Counted from the stretch's first letter, positions 23,145 to 35,500 are shown. The stretch is 64,000 nucleotides of DNA from Mikania micrantha (GCA_009363875.1 CM018683.1:67442187-67506186), one strand, 5' to 3'. Notes: a model not told the origin generated them from the sequence alone. Numbers and translations: made by a program.

Positions 23145-23431
23145 CTTTGTGGCTCAGGGATGCCTTAAGAGAACTGGATTTGGCATAGAAGACTGCTACA
23201 AAGATTTATTTTGATAATAAATCCGCAATTACTCTGGTTAGAAATCCTGTGTTTCACGGAAAAGGTAAACATAGCAATGTCAAATTTCACTTCATCGGAA
23301 AGTTGGTTAATAATGGTGGTGATGTTGATTTCTGTTCGTCAAAGGATCAAATTGCAGATATACTTACCAAGGCTTTACATGTGGGAACGTTCAATCACTT
23401 GAAGGCAAGATTAGGAGTTCATGCACTGTAG
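23145..23431 (+). pseudogene. Element D RNase H C-terminal part
   Basis: The frame resumes after the solo LTR with LWLRD-type codons, then TYFDNKSAITLVRNPVFHGK, KHSNVKFHFIG and IADILTKALHVG, ending at the TAG at 23429-23431. These are the usual final motifs of a Copia polyprotein. The expected histidine in the KHI-type motif reads KHSN. Confidence 0.8.
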
Positions 23432-23643
23432 CTATTAAAATATATAAGCTAGATATTATTGAAATTATTTATATTAATTAAGAATATAGTTAGTTAATAA
23501 CAGTTAGTTATTTGACAGTTATATAACTATCATATGGTTGTTTTTATATATGTACTTTAAACATATGTCGATGACTACTACTGATTTCACAAAGAAATCA
23601 TTGAATAAAATTGTTGTTTATGTTGCCATCTTTGTCTCCAACA
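23432..23643 (+). mobile_element. Probable 3' LTR of element D
   Basis: AT-rich sequence from just behind the pol stop to GTCTCCAACA, which ends in CA before a TA/CA microsatellite. No partner LTR exists in the window, so the borders are approximate. Confidence 0.45.
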
Positions 23644-23693
23644 GATACACATATACATATATATACATATACATTTATATACACATATATGTG

Positions 23694-24390
23694 TATAGGG
23701 GCGGTTATTGTACAAAGTAAATTAACATGAGAAGAGTAGGAAGCCACCACAATGCGTCATGTGTAATCTGGGTAAGGGGTATAATGGTCCATGTAAAATC
23801 ACGGACTGCGTTATATCAAATCACGGAACATCGTTTAACAGGCATAATCAAGGACGAACTCAATAATGACGGACCAATGCGTTATATAAAATCACGGACC
23901 GTCATTTAACACGTATAATCAAGGACCCAACTAGATAATCACGGACCAATACATTATTTAAAATCACGGACCAATGTGTTATATAAAATCATGGACCTTC
24001 ATTTAACACACATAATCAAGGGACACCTACATAATCACAGACCAATAATCACGGACCAAGTAAAAAATTATTACAAAACCATGACAATATTATACTCAAA
24101 GTAAAGATAATAAAATTCTCTATTTTATGGTGTAAGTTTTTTCAAAAAATGATTAAGCGTTTAAAAGTTATTTGATTTTAAAAAAAGGTGAAACTTGATT
24201 TAACCTCAAAAAAGTCAATAAATGTAGGCTACTCCTTTTTTGCCGTTTCAGCTTTAATTCACGTAAGTTTTAAAAGAAAAGTGGGGACACTAGATCTTAA
24301 CCATTGATTAATTTGATCAAGAGCCGATAATCCTTCATATCCTTCTCACGATAAAAAACTTTGTATTGAATCCATCTCCTACGTGTATAT
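23694..24390. mobile_element. Small non-autonomous DNA transposon with TATAGG end in a TA microsatellite
   Basis: The left end reads TATAGGGGCGGTTATTGTAC. The reverse complement of the right end (near 24390) is TAGGAGATGGATTCAATACA, and both then share ACAAAGT and TGAGAAG-type text, giving an imperfect inverted repeat of about 45 bases. It is flanked on both sides by (TA/CA)n sequence. Near its right end, TTAACCATTGATTAATTT resembles the right subterminal part of the neighbouring MULE (TTAACCCTTGATTAATTA in reverse complement), suggesting a related family. No coding sequence. Confidence 0.55.
23800..24060. repeat. Imperfect ~70 bp tandem repeat with CACGGACC core
   Basis: Units begin near 23802, 23870, 23942, 23968 and 24038. 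Each has CGGACCAATGYGTTATATAA followed by a CATTTAACA stretch and ATAATCAAGGACC. The spacing is 68-72 bases with one 26-base partial unit. Confidence 0.75.
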
Positions 24391-24483
24391 GCATATACAT
24401 ATCTATATGTATGTATATGTGTGTAGACATACACATAGATATACATACATATATACATATATAAATATATGAACACACATATA

Positions 24484-24540
24484 TATAGGCAAACGTTCAA
24501 ATAAGAAGGGTTTTTTGGGTGAGAATGTGAGAACCAATCA
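24484..24540 (+). repeat. Left terminal inverted repeat of the MULE
   Basis: Imperfect inverted partner of 31608-31667. The shared pattern is AAATAAGAAGGG...TGAGAATG..GAGAACCAATC. The GTTCAAATAAGAA stretch also resembles the ends of the small MITEs at 38903 and 39150. Confidence 0.65.
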
Positions 24541-25273
24541 GAATTAAACATGTGGCAATTTAAATGAAATAGAAGGAGGGGTAATATGGTAACTTCACAA
24601 TTATAGTGGAAACATCTGTCGTACTGTACATTGTTCTGTTCTTGCGTTTTATACGATCGACCATGAAATTTTTCACGCTCGATTGATTTAGAAGATCGTA
24701 TTCCAAGATTTGAAGCTTCTGATCGATTGATCGACCATGAAATTGTTCACGCTCGATTGATTTAGAAGATCGTATTCCAAGATTTGAAGCTTCTGATTGA
24801 TTGAAAGGATTCTACATTCTTCTAATTCTTCAATTTTTTGGTTCTTGTAATCGTTCAATTTTTCTGTTCTTGCGTCATTTTTATTCAATTTTATACAAAT
24901 CTCGTTGTTCATGATTTAAATTATAAATTGATTGTATTCAGACATTTTTGAATCGTCTTTAGGGTTTCAACAATTGTTTCGATACGTATTTGGTACATAT
25001 GTTTTGTAGTTTATGATTTTCGGTAATTTTAGCTTTTTTTTGTTAATTTAGAACTGATTTCATACAATTGCATGTTTTGAAGATTAATTGGGCTTGTTTG
25101 AAGAAGAATTAGAGCTTTATTGGATTATTGAATTGAGTGGTGACAAGATGAATGGAAATCTGTAATAAGGTATTGATTTTTGATTCATTATTTTCAATTG
25201 TGCTGGATTGTTAGTTTAATATATTAGTATATTTTGTACTGTATTAATGTATATATCATTTTTTTTGATTAGG

Positions 25274-28200
25274 TGAAAAATCAACTCCAACATTTAGTGG
25301 TATCTTTTATACACCAAATGCTTGAAGTCCATCTAAACCTAGGGTGGGTATGGTTTTTAATACACTTGATAAAGCATTTATCTTCTATCAAAAGTATGCT
25401 AAGTTAGCTGGTTTTACCGTTAGAAAAACCACTCAAAACTCCATTCATGGTATTGTAACGAAAAAGTACTTCGTTTGTTCAAAAGAGGGTAGGAAAGCTA
25501 GTCAAAAAATTGACACTCTTAATGATGATGATGGTGCTGCAAAGAAGTGTCATGATAGAAGGAATAGAGCTTCCAAACGTACTGGATGCAAGGCACTAAT
25601 AAAGTTAATGTTAATGAAGCAAAGCAGTATCGAATTTATGCATTTGAAGAGAGGCACAATCATGATTTTGTTGATAAGGAGGATTACCATCTTCTTCATG
25701 CATCTAGAAAGTTGTTTGTTGTTCAAGAACAGTTGATTTCTGATTTGTCTATGATGAATATTGGTCCAGTAAAAGCTTTTAACATTATGAGGGTTAGGTA
25801 TGGTGGATTTGAGGATGTTGGTTTAACAGCTGTGGATTGTAAGAACTTTAGAAGGGATTTGAACACATTCATTGGAGAATGTGATTGTGACATAGCTATC
25901 AAGCATTTATTGAGTAAAAAAGAGTTTTCACCTGATTTTTATTGTGATTATTTCATCGGAGAAAATGAAACTCTTGCTGGTTTATTTTGGGCTAATGAAT
26001 ATATGAAGTTAAATTATCATACATTTGGTGATGTTATGTCCTTTGATGCTACATATCGCACTAATAGGTATGCATTTCTAATGTTTGTGATTGTGTTGCA
26101 TTATGTATTCAATTCATGTGCTGCATTGTGAATTGCAAATGTTTGATGTGTTTTGTAAGCCCTTAGTGAAACCATTCATTCATTATCAATCCTTTTGTAC
26201 TGCATTTCTATTGTTTGGGATTGTGCTACATTATGCATACATTTAATCAGTTGTACTTCATTTCAAATTGTTGTGATTGGTTTGTATTATGCATTCCATT
26301 CATGTGCTGAATCATTCATTATCAACCTTTTTTGTACTACATTTCTAATGTTTGTGATTGTGATGCATTATTAATTATATTAATGTGTTGCACTATGAAT
26401 TGTATATGTTTGTCGTGTTTTGTAAGCCCTTACCGAACCCATTCATTCATTATCAATCCTTTTGTACTGCATTTTTATTGTTTTGCATTGTGATGCATTA
26501 TGCATATGTTCCATTGGTTGTACTGCATTCCTAATGGTTGTGATCGGTTCGTATTGTTCATTCTATTCATGTGCTGAATCATTTGATTATTCAGATGATT
26601 TGCAAGTTCTGTAAATGCATATGTTTGGGATTGTGCTGCATTATGCATACATTTCATGGTTGTATTTGATTGTTATGTATTATACATGCCATCTCATGGG
26701 TTGCATTTGATTGTATTGTATTATACTTGTCATTTCATGTGTTGCATTATACATTTCATTTCATGTGCTGCATTTGATTAATGTACTGCATTTGATTAAT
26801 GTGCTGCATATGTTTTAACGTTTCAGGTATGAAATGGTTTTTGTGCCTTTTACTGGGATTGATAATCATCATCGAAATGTCACATTTGCTGCAGCATTGT
26901 TAGCTTCTGAGACTGCAGATTCATATAGGTTGTCACTTCAATCATTTATGAAATGTTTTGGTACTGAACCTAAAGTTGTCGTTACCGATCAAGACAATGC
27001 CATGACAGTTGCAATTAAGGATGTTTTTCCAAATAGTAGACACCGATTATGTATGTGGCATATCATGAAGAAGATTGATGATAAGGTTATTATATAATCA
27101 CCTAATTTTGTTTTATATAATTTAAATGTACTAGTTTAGATGTTGTACTAATTTGTTTTTTATTTTAATAGGTTGGTATTAAATTATCACATGATCCTGA
27201 TTTTAAGAAAAAGTTATGTGACATTGTCTTGACAAATGCGATTGAACCTGATTTTTTTGAGAGAAAATGGAGTGAAATAATGACAGAATACAACTTAAAG
27301 CATAACAATTGGATTTCTGATATGTTTGAATTAAGATTTAATTGGATACCAGCATATTATCGTCATGAGCATATTTCGGACTTATGCGTACAACATCTAG
27401 GTCAGAGAGTGAGAATCATTTTTTTGGAAATTAACCAACACAAAGCTGACTTTGGTTGAGTTTCTTACTCACTTTGAAACTGCAATGGAATCTCAAAGAT
27501 TTACACATAGAAAAAATGACAATGACACTAGGTACACCACACCATAAATGTGTACTAATTATGAGCTTGAACAACAAAGAGTTAAGATTTATACAAGATC
27601 TATTTTAAGGATGTTCAAACTGAAATTCATGCTGCTGCTAACGAATGTGTGTGCATGTCTTATGGTGCTGCTAATGACTTTACCAAGTATCTCATTATGG
27701 AGACAGGTCCCATTTTTAGTGATCCATTTGAGGTATATTGTTTTGATTTTAAATATGTTTTTGTTTGTGTTATAAAAATAAAATACTAAATTTTATATAT
27801 TGTGTAATTATGCTTAAAAATACAATACATGTATTATTTGTGTTATAAAAATACATTAAATGTTAAAAATACAATACATGCACTCTTTTCACATATCCCC
27901 TTTTGGAATTTACTGTTTTCATATGCTTATAATTGTGCGTTTTGTACTGTATTTTTAAATATGTATTGCTTTTAGTTATATAAGTTAATAATACAATACA
28001 TGTATTGTTTGTTTTAAATCATATTTGTACTGTTTATATTTTTTTGTTCTACTTTTATTTATGTGTTGTATTAATTGCATCTTAATGTTCTTTTATTTTA
28101 GGTTTTTTTTAGAAAAACATATATAGAAATCAAGTGTAGTTGCAAAAGGTATGAGCAGTACGACTTGTTGTGTAGGCATATCTTTTACATTTTACGTATG

Positions 28201-28830
28201 TGTGGAATAAAAGAATTTCCTGAGAAATATGTTTTGAAAAGATGGAAAAAAGATGTTATCAACAAGTCTACCCATTCTATGTTTGGTCGCAATGTTGGTG
28301 GTAAAAATGTTGAGGATGTTGGTAGAATTGTTCGTGACATCCTTTTTTCAAATGAGTACATTGTCAATCGACTTATGACTGACATTGATGAATTATCACG
28401 GTATAGGTATGTATTGAATTAAAAATGTATATTATTTATACATTCTATCGTACAAATATTTTTTCTTGACTTTTGTTATTTATAAAACAGGGATCAATTA
28501 AAAAATATGATTTCAAAGGTTGATTCTTCTTTTGTTGAGAAGAAATCTTTGAGTAAAAATGATAGATTTTCAAATATTGTTCATCGAGATCCGCCTTCTT
28601 TTGCTACTATTAAAAGACCCATTGGGATTAGAACTAAAGGTAGCAGTTCTCAAAAACGTCTTAAATCTTACCGTGAGTTAGCATCTGTTCAAAAAGAGAA
28701 AAAAGGCCTTGCATGTATTATTTGTAAAAGGAGAGGCCACAACAAACGTAGTTGTCCAACAACAAGAGATGTTGCTGATGTCAACCAAAATACTACAAAA
28801 GAACATTTGGAGACTTCTCAAATTTTATGA
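25274..28830 (+). pseudogene. MULE transposase (FAR1/FHY3-related), multi-exon, disabled
   Basis: The exons encode a FAR1 DNA-binding domain (AFIFYQKYAKLAGFTVRK, with the RTGCKA and ERHNHDF zinc-ligand segments), then a MULE DDE transposase with FDATYRTNRY and VVTDQDNAM supplying two acidic residues and MWHI further on. Next are a SWIM zinc finger (CSCKRYEQYDLLCRHI) and a C-terminal zinc knuckle (CIICKRRGHNKRSC). Clear introns are 26068-26826 and 27086-27171; others lie near 27735-28101 and 28408-28490. An in-frame TGA near 25322, shifts near 25603, 27425 and 27605 and a TAA at 27544 disable it. Domesticated FAR1/FHY3 genes share this layout, but the inverted repeats make a transposon the better call. 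Confidence 0.85.
26068..26826 (+). repeat. Transposase intron built of duplicated ~266 bp unit and TGCATT-rich short repeats
   Basis: The segment with GTTTTGTAAGCCCTTA and CATTCATTCATTATCAATCC occurs twice, about 266 bases apart (from 26119 and 26385). The 3' part repeats GTGCTGCATTTGATT-like units. GT and AG borders join AG|G into the codon between TN and YEM. Confidence 0.75.
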
Positions 28831-29598
28831 TTATGTCTTTTATTTTGTTTTCCTTATTTTTAGAATATGGTTGTATTAAAAATTTTTGATATATTTTGAA
28901 ATGATGAATTTTTCAATTACTTATACGTCATTGATTTAAATATGTACTGGATTATGGTATGCATAGAATATGATTCAATCATGTACTGGATTATGGTATG
29001 CATAGAGTATGATTCAATCATGTACTGGATTATCTTATGCATTTTACAATATTGAATGATAAAGTTTTACAAAACAGTAGATAACTTCTTATGTGTACTG
29101 TATTGGATTTATGTGTACTGTAATCACACATGTACCTGATATAAAATGCAATACTGCATTTTATTATCAACTCAAATAGATAGTTAATAAACAAATACAG
29201 TGTGTTTTATAAAAGAAAATACATGAAATTAGTAGTGAATTTAATGACTTTGTTATGAAGAATATGTACTGGATTATCTAATAATGAATACAAGGATTGA
29301 TATACCTAATTGTAAATGTACTGCATTTTTACATAGATCAAAATACAGTACATGAAATATACTTGATTGTGTGTACTTAATTACAAATATATTTGTAACA
29401 TATACGTACTATACATATATGTTCTGCATTTTGTATACAAAACAATAATATTCACCAATTTGAATCAAAATATTGGAAATGATCATTTGAACAGAATCCA
29501 CAAATATATATTCAACAATATCCAATGTATAGACAAGTACACATTTGCCAACAATAATAAAACTACTATTGTTTTATAACAAAACTACTAGTGGATGT
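28831..29598. other. Internal MULE spacer with a 39 bp repeat
   Basis: AT-rich sequence without a gene. Three starts of ATGTACTGGATTAT at 28942, 28981 and 29020 form a 39 bp tandem repeat. Further ATGTACTG copies are scattered to 29330. Confidence 0.6.
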
Positions 29599-30283
29599 TC
29601 AGCAATATTTCTTTATTCTTTTGATAATTCTTTTTTCAACACTTTTCTTCAATTCTTCCCTTTCAGATATGTCAATCTTTTCAAAGTCCTCCAGTTGTGA
29701 CATCACTTTATCACGCAGCAAATTTATATCTGATAACAACAACTTTGATAAATATTTTATCCTCAGATCATTTAATTGACCTTAAACAGACTGCTCAACC
29801 TCTTCTTTTAAGCCACAATCATTTGCCCATTCATTTATAGGTTGTCCTTTATAGGTCTTCATATGTGTCATTCCAAAGACACCACAATCAACAAAATTCT
29901 TATATGTTTGCCAAGGCAAGTCTACTTGTCAGAACTCCATCAACTTTATTATGTAAACTTGTCAAATGGTTTTCCAAGAAGAGTAACAGAACTTGTGTCT
30001 GCAATAAAAAAAATCAATATTAATTTGTCACTTTGCTAACTATAAAAATATTTTGCATTTAATATAATATAAAAATTTTACAAGAATATTACCATTCTTG
30101 TGACGCGATATTTTTGGTTCGGTTTCATTTTCCCTTTCATGCTGTCTATGACATCAATTGTTTCGTTTTTGAAATTGAAACAAATAAGATAGTAATGTGA
30201 ATCTTGCAAAATTGGCACAACCAATATGTCTACATCTTCAATACTTTTGTAAATTGAAGATAGTAGAGTCGACTCAGTATTGC
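29599..30283 (-). pseudogene. Ulp1-like C48 cysteine protease carried by the MULE
   Basis: Read on minus, the first exon has VDILVVPILQDSHYYLICFN and IDVIDS, matching the His and Asp of the Ulp1 catalytic triad. A 94-base intron (30092-29999, GT..AG) separates it from an exon with PWQTYKNFVDCGVFGMTH, carrying the catalytic Cys in DCGVF. The tail ends KRIIKRIKKYC. Stops at 29782-29784 (TAA, just after the core) and in the text before QVDLPWQ suggest decay. C48 enzymes remove SUMO or process related substrates; carriage by MULEs is established, but the role in transposition is not known. The N-terminus is unclear because it meets the tandem array. Confidence 0.75.
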
Positions 30284-30990
30284 AACTATTAATCCACATA
30301 CAACCTACGTCAAATAAACTTACAATTTTGCAACTATTAATCAACATACAACCTACGTCAAATAAATGCAGCACACAAATAAGGGCTTTGAAGGGGCAAA
30401 CATACTAAGGTCCTAAGCAATGCAGCACATGAACATGACACACAACTTACAATTACAAACATCGCCAAATCAAAGGTTATATTGCCAACACGTGAGATGT
30501 ATTACAGTCACAGCCTAAAGACCAACATAAACTTAACAGTTTGCAACTATTAATCATCACACAACCTATGTCCAATCAATGCAGCACACAAATAAGGCCT
30601 GTGAATGGGCTAACCTACAAAGTTCTTAAGCAATGCAGCACATGAACACGACACGCAACTTACAATTACAAACATCACCAAATCAAAGGTTATATCGCCA
30701 ACACGTTTGATGCAGTACAATCACAGCTTAAAGACCAACATAAACTTAACATTTTGCAACTATTAATCATCAAACAACCTTTGTCAAATCAATGCAGCAC
30801 AAAAATAAGGCATGTGAAGGGGCTAACCTACTAAGGTCTTTAGCAATGCAACACATGAACACGACACACAACTTACAATTACAAACATCACCAAATCAAA
30901 GGTTACATCGCCAAAACGACAGATGCAGTACAATCACAGACTAAAGACTAACATAAACGTAACACTTTGCAACTATTAATCATCATACAA
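30284..30990. repeat. 213 bp tandem array, three full copies plus ends
   Basis: The unit start TTTGCAACTATTAATCA occurs at 30327, 30540, 30753 and 30966, exactly 213 bases apart. A partial unit precedes the first. The units include AATGCAGCACA and CAAATCAAAGGTTA and differ by scattered substitutions. Confidence 0.9.
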
Positions 30991-31607
30991 TAATTATTTC
31001 TGTTATGTTATACACCAAAATCTAATTTAAATTAATAATCGGTAACAAAAATTGTAGAATAGGCGATTTTAAGCATTAGAGTACAAACGTATTACTGTTA
31101 TACTAAAATAAATAAAATATCTAAAACATTTTAGTGTTAATCGGAGAAATTCGTACTGTTTGTAGTTGTTTTGTGCGATTTTGGAATTGATTCTTTGTTT
31201 TTCTTTGATCGAAGATCTCGTAATTTTCCTGTAAACATAAAAACATGTACGATTGATGAAAAACTAATCGGAATTTCAGAGATTTGAATTGAAAATTTAA
31301 AAAAAAAAATCAAATTCGTGTTTACAAGTGGATTCTTTTGCTTGCTTTTTATCCATTTTGAGGATGAATTTTACGAAATTGACGGAGGAATGAGAGGATT
31401 TAGGTTATCGCCATTGAAGAGAGGAGGATTCAGAGGATTTAGGTTTTCGCCGGTTGTTTTTGATCGATCACGGACTTGTTTTTCAGAGAAAAAGAGACGG
31501 TTAATATGTGTAAATTGTCTATTCTACCCTTTTGATTAATAATTAGTAGTTTTCTTATGGTGTTTAGTACATAATTAATTAAGACCCTTGATGTAATTAA
31601 TCAAGGG
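30991..31607. other. Right internal MULE flank, no gene seen
   Basis: AT-rich sequence. A short plus-strand ORF at 31318-31539 is unremarkable. The stretch 31570-31607 with ACCCTTGATGTAATTAATC is subterminal to the inverted repeat. Confidence 0.4.
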
Positions 31608-31667
31608 TTAAGATTAGTTCTTATCCTTCTTAGGATAAATCATCTTCTTAGTGGATCCTCCCCCCAT
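31608..31667 (-). repeat. Right terminal inverted repeat of the MULE
   Basis: Imperfect inverted partner of 24484-24540, ending in CCCCCCATAT before a TA-rich flank. Confidence 0.6.
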
Positions 31668-32478
31668 ATGTATATACACATTTGACCTTTTCTTACACAC
31701 ACACACACACATATATATACACACACACGCACATGCATGTTTGATGTTATTCGTGGCTTAGTCTTCTTCTTGACGTTGTAGTGTCCTTCTCTGTTGATTT
31801 CATCTATATGTAATGATCTTCTCAATTGTGTTTTTATCCGCAATTAATGTCTTTCTTGTTGATGTTCTTCATCGTAATGGATGTTCTTCAATTGCAATTA
31901 ATAATTTCTAAGTTCGTATTTTATTTTTTGCCTGATGAACTAAAGAATCAGAAAAATTTGTATATGAATATGGCTTGTTGATAATCGAAAAATAATGATT
32001 TTGAACAGACAAGAATATAGCTAATTAGTCAGGAGAAAATCAAAGAAATTAAAGAAAAATAATTATCAAAATTAAAGGGGTGCCAAAATTACACAATTAA
32101 CCTTTTAATTAAATAAATAGAAATTAAAAAGAAAAAGTTTTGATTGGTTGGATAGATTTTTTTGGTTTTTTTTAAAAAAGGAAGTTTTTCTTTGATTGCT
32201 TTCATGTATATGTACATATGCTGACACACACAAAGTATGATGTTTAATTGACAACCAAAATAATCATTTATTGTTGAATATTTTTTATTTTAAAATTATA
32301 ATATAAGTCAGTTACTTTTACTACTCTAAATTAAATCATATGACTAAATATGTTTCTTTTTTTTCTCGTCTAAATACATTTATATATACGTGTATATATA
32401 TATATGTTGTACATATATGTATACGGACTTTATCATGACTTCAGTTGAGGAGATGAAGTTATCCCCCACATCCTCGCA
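31668..32478. other. Intergenic, microsatellite-rich
   Basis: Short (CA)n, (TA)n and A-rich tracts; no gene seen. A TATA-like TTATATAAG lies at 32479-32487, 15 bases before the first ATG of the next gene. Confidence 0.5.
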
Positions 32479-32501
32479 TTATATAAGAGTGAAGGATCGG
32501 G

Positions 32502-35500
32502 ATGGAAACAAAGAAACAAATCAAGATGGAAGGCTCAAGTTCCTTTAATCTTGGAAAACCATCTCATGTTACAACGAAGCTGAGTGATCGAGACACATAT
32601 AACGTGTGGAAAACACAAATGTTGTGTCTCCTAAAGAGTCATGATATGCTTTGTTTCATCCAACAGAATAAACCTCTTGAGTACAACCACGATCTATGGG
32701 AAAGATATGATGCACTCGTCAAAGGCTGGATTCTTGGGTCTCTCTCTAATCAAACACTCAAGTACCTCATCAACTCAATTCCAAATGAAGATTTCACTGC
32801 AAAAGATGCTTGGGATAAGCTGAAGACTGTCTATGGTCCTTTTGTTAGAGCAGGTGAATTCATTTTCTTCTTAAAATTAAAAAAAGGTTGTTGATTCAAG
32901 TAGTTTTATATCTCGTGATTAAGGTTTAATAGGTGTTCTAAATCGGAAGTGAGTTGTTTTTCAGTTTCAGACGCAAACAAAAATACTCTTTTGTCACGCT
33001 AACACCTATAGCAACCTACATTACTAAAAAAATATAGTTTCTTAATAATATTGATTTATGGCCATGAAACGTCTATGTCTGCGGTTATAGTTAAAATTTT
33101 CTAAAAAAACCTTTGTTTTACTCTGATGACGACAAGCCATGGCCATAGGCAAACCTATAGCGACAACTTGTGTTGTGATGATAAATTAAGGAAACCAATG
33201 CCTACAAAGCATTAATGACTTAATGACTAAACAGGACATTTTTTATTGACGACATTTTTTATTGACATCATTTTAATGTTATTAGGTAAAAAGTAAAGAG
33301 GGGTAGATTTGTAATTTTATGTCAATAAGTTATAAGTCATTTTGAAAAGCTAGAATTTTTATCTTTTTAAAAATAAATTATTATACCCTTTTAAAAAAGT
33401 CATTTTCAAAAGTCATTTTGAGTTTGACAAACAACTTATTGACTTATTGACTTTTTCAAAAAACCAATAAGTTAATAAGTCATTTTTAAATGAAATCCCA
33501 AACATATCCTTTGTGACAGGAAGCGGATGGCATCAAATAATTTTCATGTACAACATATATATTCTGTCTGCAGATGAGATTTATTATATTATAAAACGAA
33601 GTAGCAACTACCTTTTTTTCAATTAATACGGTTAGCCCCTTCGGGAAGAACCCGGAGAAAATAGCTATACAACAAGAGACATTGCCCATACAAAGACTTG
33701 AGGTGACTAGCTTTAGGGCAATAAGGAATGTCGGGATGCTAAAGAGATATTGCCATGAGACTAGTGCAAAGAAGTAAGAAAAAGTCAAAGTGAAATCTGT
33801 TAATTAATTCAATATCTGTCTCGCCCTTAGCTTGCAAACTAGCCCTTTATCAAGCAGGCGTCTAAGAATAAGAAGTCCCTGCCCTTTCGATTGTTATTGG
33901 CTTATTCTCTAGCATCCGATTGTGGGCATCAATCCCAGCCATCAACATTTCAGTCCCTGCTTCGGCTCTTTCTCTAAGACCGTGGTTAAGAAGTTCTGTC
34001 GCCTTACTCAGCATTAGATGCGGCGTAATGACTCTTTTTGCTTCCTTCTGGAGGCCTGAGTGAACTTCCTTGTCTTAAAAAGGCTCTATAAGGGTCTCAG
34101 TTCTTTGATCGAGTTTAGGTTTTTATTCCTCCAACGAAGTCCTTTGCTGGGGGCAGAGTGCGTCCATTCGTTTTTAGTCGAGTCAGGAGATCCGCTGCTC
34201 AGTCGTACAGCTTCCGTCAAATCGTGAGTTCGGACTTTAGCCCTTGATTCGGACTAGCAATTAGGAGATCGTCCTATACAATTAAAAGTGATGTCTACAG
34301 TTGTAATTCATTTTACTTCAACATTCCCTTTTTTTCTTCCTTTTTATTACTATATATAATATTAATACTAATTTGTAATAATTACTAAACTATAATTATA
34401 ATAATAATAATAGTTAATAATAATGAAATATTAATACGAATTAATAATAATTACTAAACTATAATAATAATAACTAATAATTATTACTATTATTATATAA
34501 TGTAAATTACTAATTGTTATATAATAATTAAATAATAATAATAATAATAATTGATTAACTAACACTCAAAACTTTTGCAGACGGTTCGATTTATTGTTTT
34601 ACGATGTATTGACAGGCCTTGCGACCGGTTTTTGGTTAACGTTTTGATATTTGTAATATTGTTATTGCTTAAGGATGGTAAACTCAAAATTAATTATTAT
34701 TTGTAATTATAAAACGATAGTGTTACCGTCGAAGGACGGTAAGCTCAAAATTAATTAATTAATAATAGTAATTATAAAATAATAATTAAGTTTTTACAGT
34801 TTTATTTCATCGTCTTATGTTCGTGTTTATTAATTCTAGATTTTATAACTAAGCATGACATATTTTTGTTATAATATGACAGACACGCTTAATACCACTA
34901 CACTTTATGGTTTTTCCTCTGAGTAACCAATTTAGTCTATTGTAGAATTCGCTTATTGGTGCACGTGTTACGTTTAACATACAAATGACTGGAATTCGTT
35001 TATTGGTCCACGAGTTACGTTTAATATATAAATAATAATAATAATGATAATTTCCCTATGGTACTTTATTTGTGTGAGATATAGTAATATACATGCCCAC
35101 ATCATTAGCTTGAGGTTGTAGACCAAAAAATTAACCTTACGGTTGGCTCATTACTTTCAGAAGATTAGATATCTTTTATATTTTAACTTTAACCCTTTTA
35201 GTTGTTTGAAGTTGACCCATATAATTAAACTTATTAATTTTTAACTTGACGTTGACCCAAAAGTATCAGTATTGTTATATGGTTGTTTTTTATCTATTGT
35301 TTACCTCTATAATCACGTCGTAGTAATTTCATACTTTTCTTTTATATAACTATTTCATAAAAATGAGTTTTATATTAGATTGCGTCATTTTTTCCCTTTT
35401 AGTATTTAATTAGATAATTAATGTTTTTATTTTTGTATTAGTTCTTGAAATTCTTTGTTATTCTATTTTTTAATATTTCTGCTACTAATATAACATTGTA

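Larger units (their letters stand above)
16739..23643 (+). mobile_element. Element D: short-LTR Copia retrotransposon, broken by two insertions
   Basis: Copia pol sequence runs from the pre-integrase domain at 16739 to the RNase H end at 23431, interrupted by the 4.3 kb solo LTR at 18815-23139. The part left of 16739 (gag, protease) is absent, having been displaced by the Athila-like element. A short LTR-like tail of about 215 bases follows pol. The short LTR and the RNase H ending IADILTKALHVGTFNHL suggest the Ale/Retrofit lineage (inference). Confidence 0.75.
24484..31667. mobile_element. MULE-type DNA transposon with FAR1-like transposase and Ulp1-like protease
   Basis: Terminal inverted repeats of about 55 bases bound the element: the left starts TATAGGCAAACGTTCAAATA at 24484, and the right, read in reverse, has ATCCACTAAGAAGATG and ends AGAACTAATC, against AGAACCAATC on the left. 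Flanks are TA-rich (CATATATATA left, CATATGTATA right), a possible 9-10 bp duplication. Inside are a transposase pseudogene on plus, a Ulp1-like pseudogene on minus and a 213 bp tandem array. MULEs carrying Ulp1-like genes (Kaonashi/CUMULE type) are known in plants. Confidence 0.75.

Noticed and set aside
25274..28830. Domesticated FAR1/FHY3 host gene
   Set aside because: Stops, shifts and surrounding inverted repeats with a Ulp1-like partner indicate a decayed MULE.
30284..30990. Regular repeats that could suggest a CRISPR array
   Set aside because: The 213 bp units are contiguous without spacers, and the host is a plant.
33486..33788. 100-residue hydrophobic minus-strand ORF in intron 1
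   Set aside because: It crosses from AT-rich intron into the GC-shifted block and no family was recognised.
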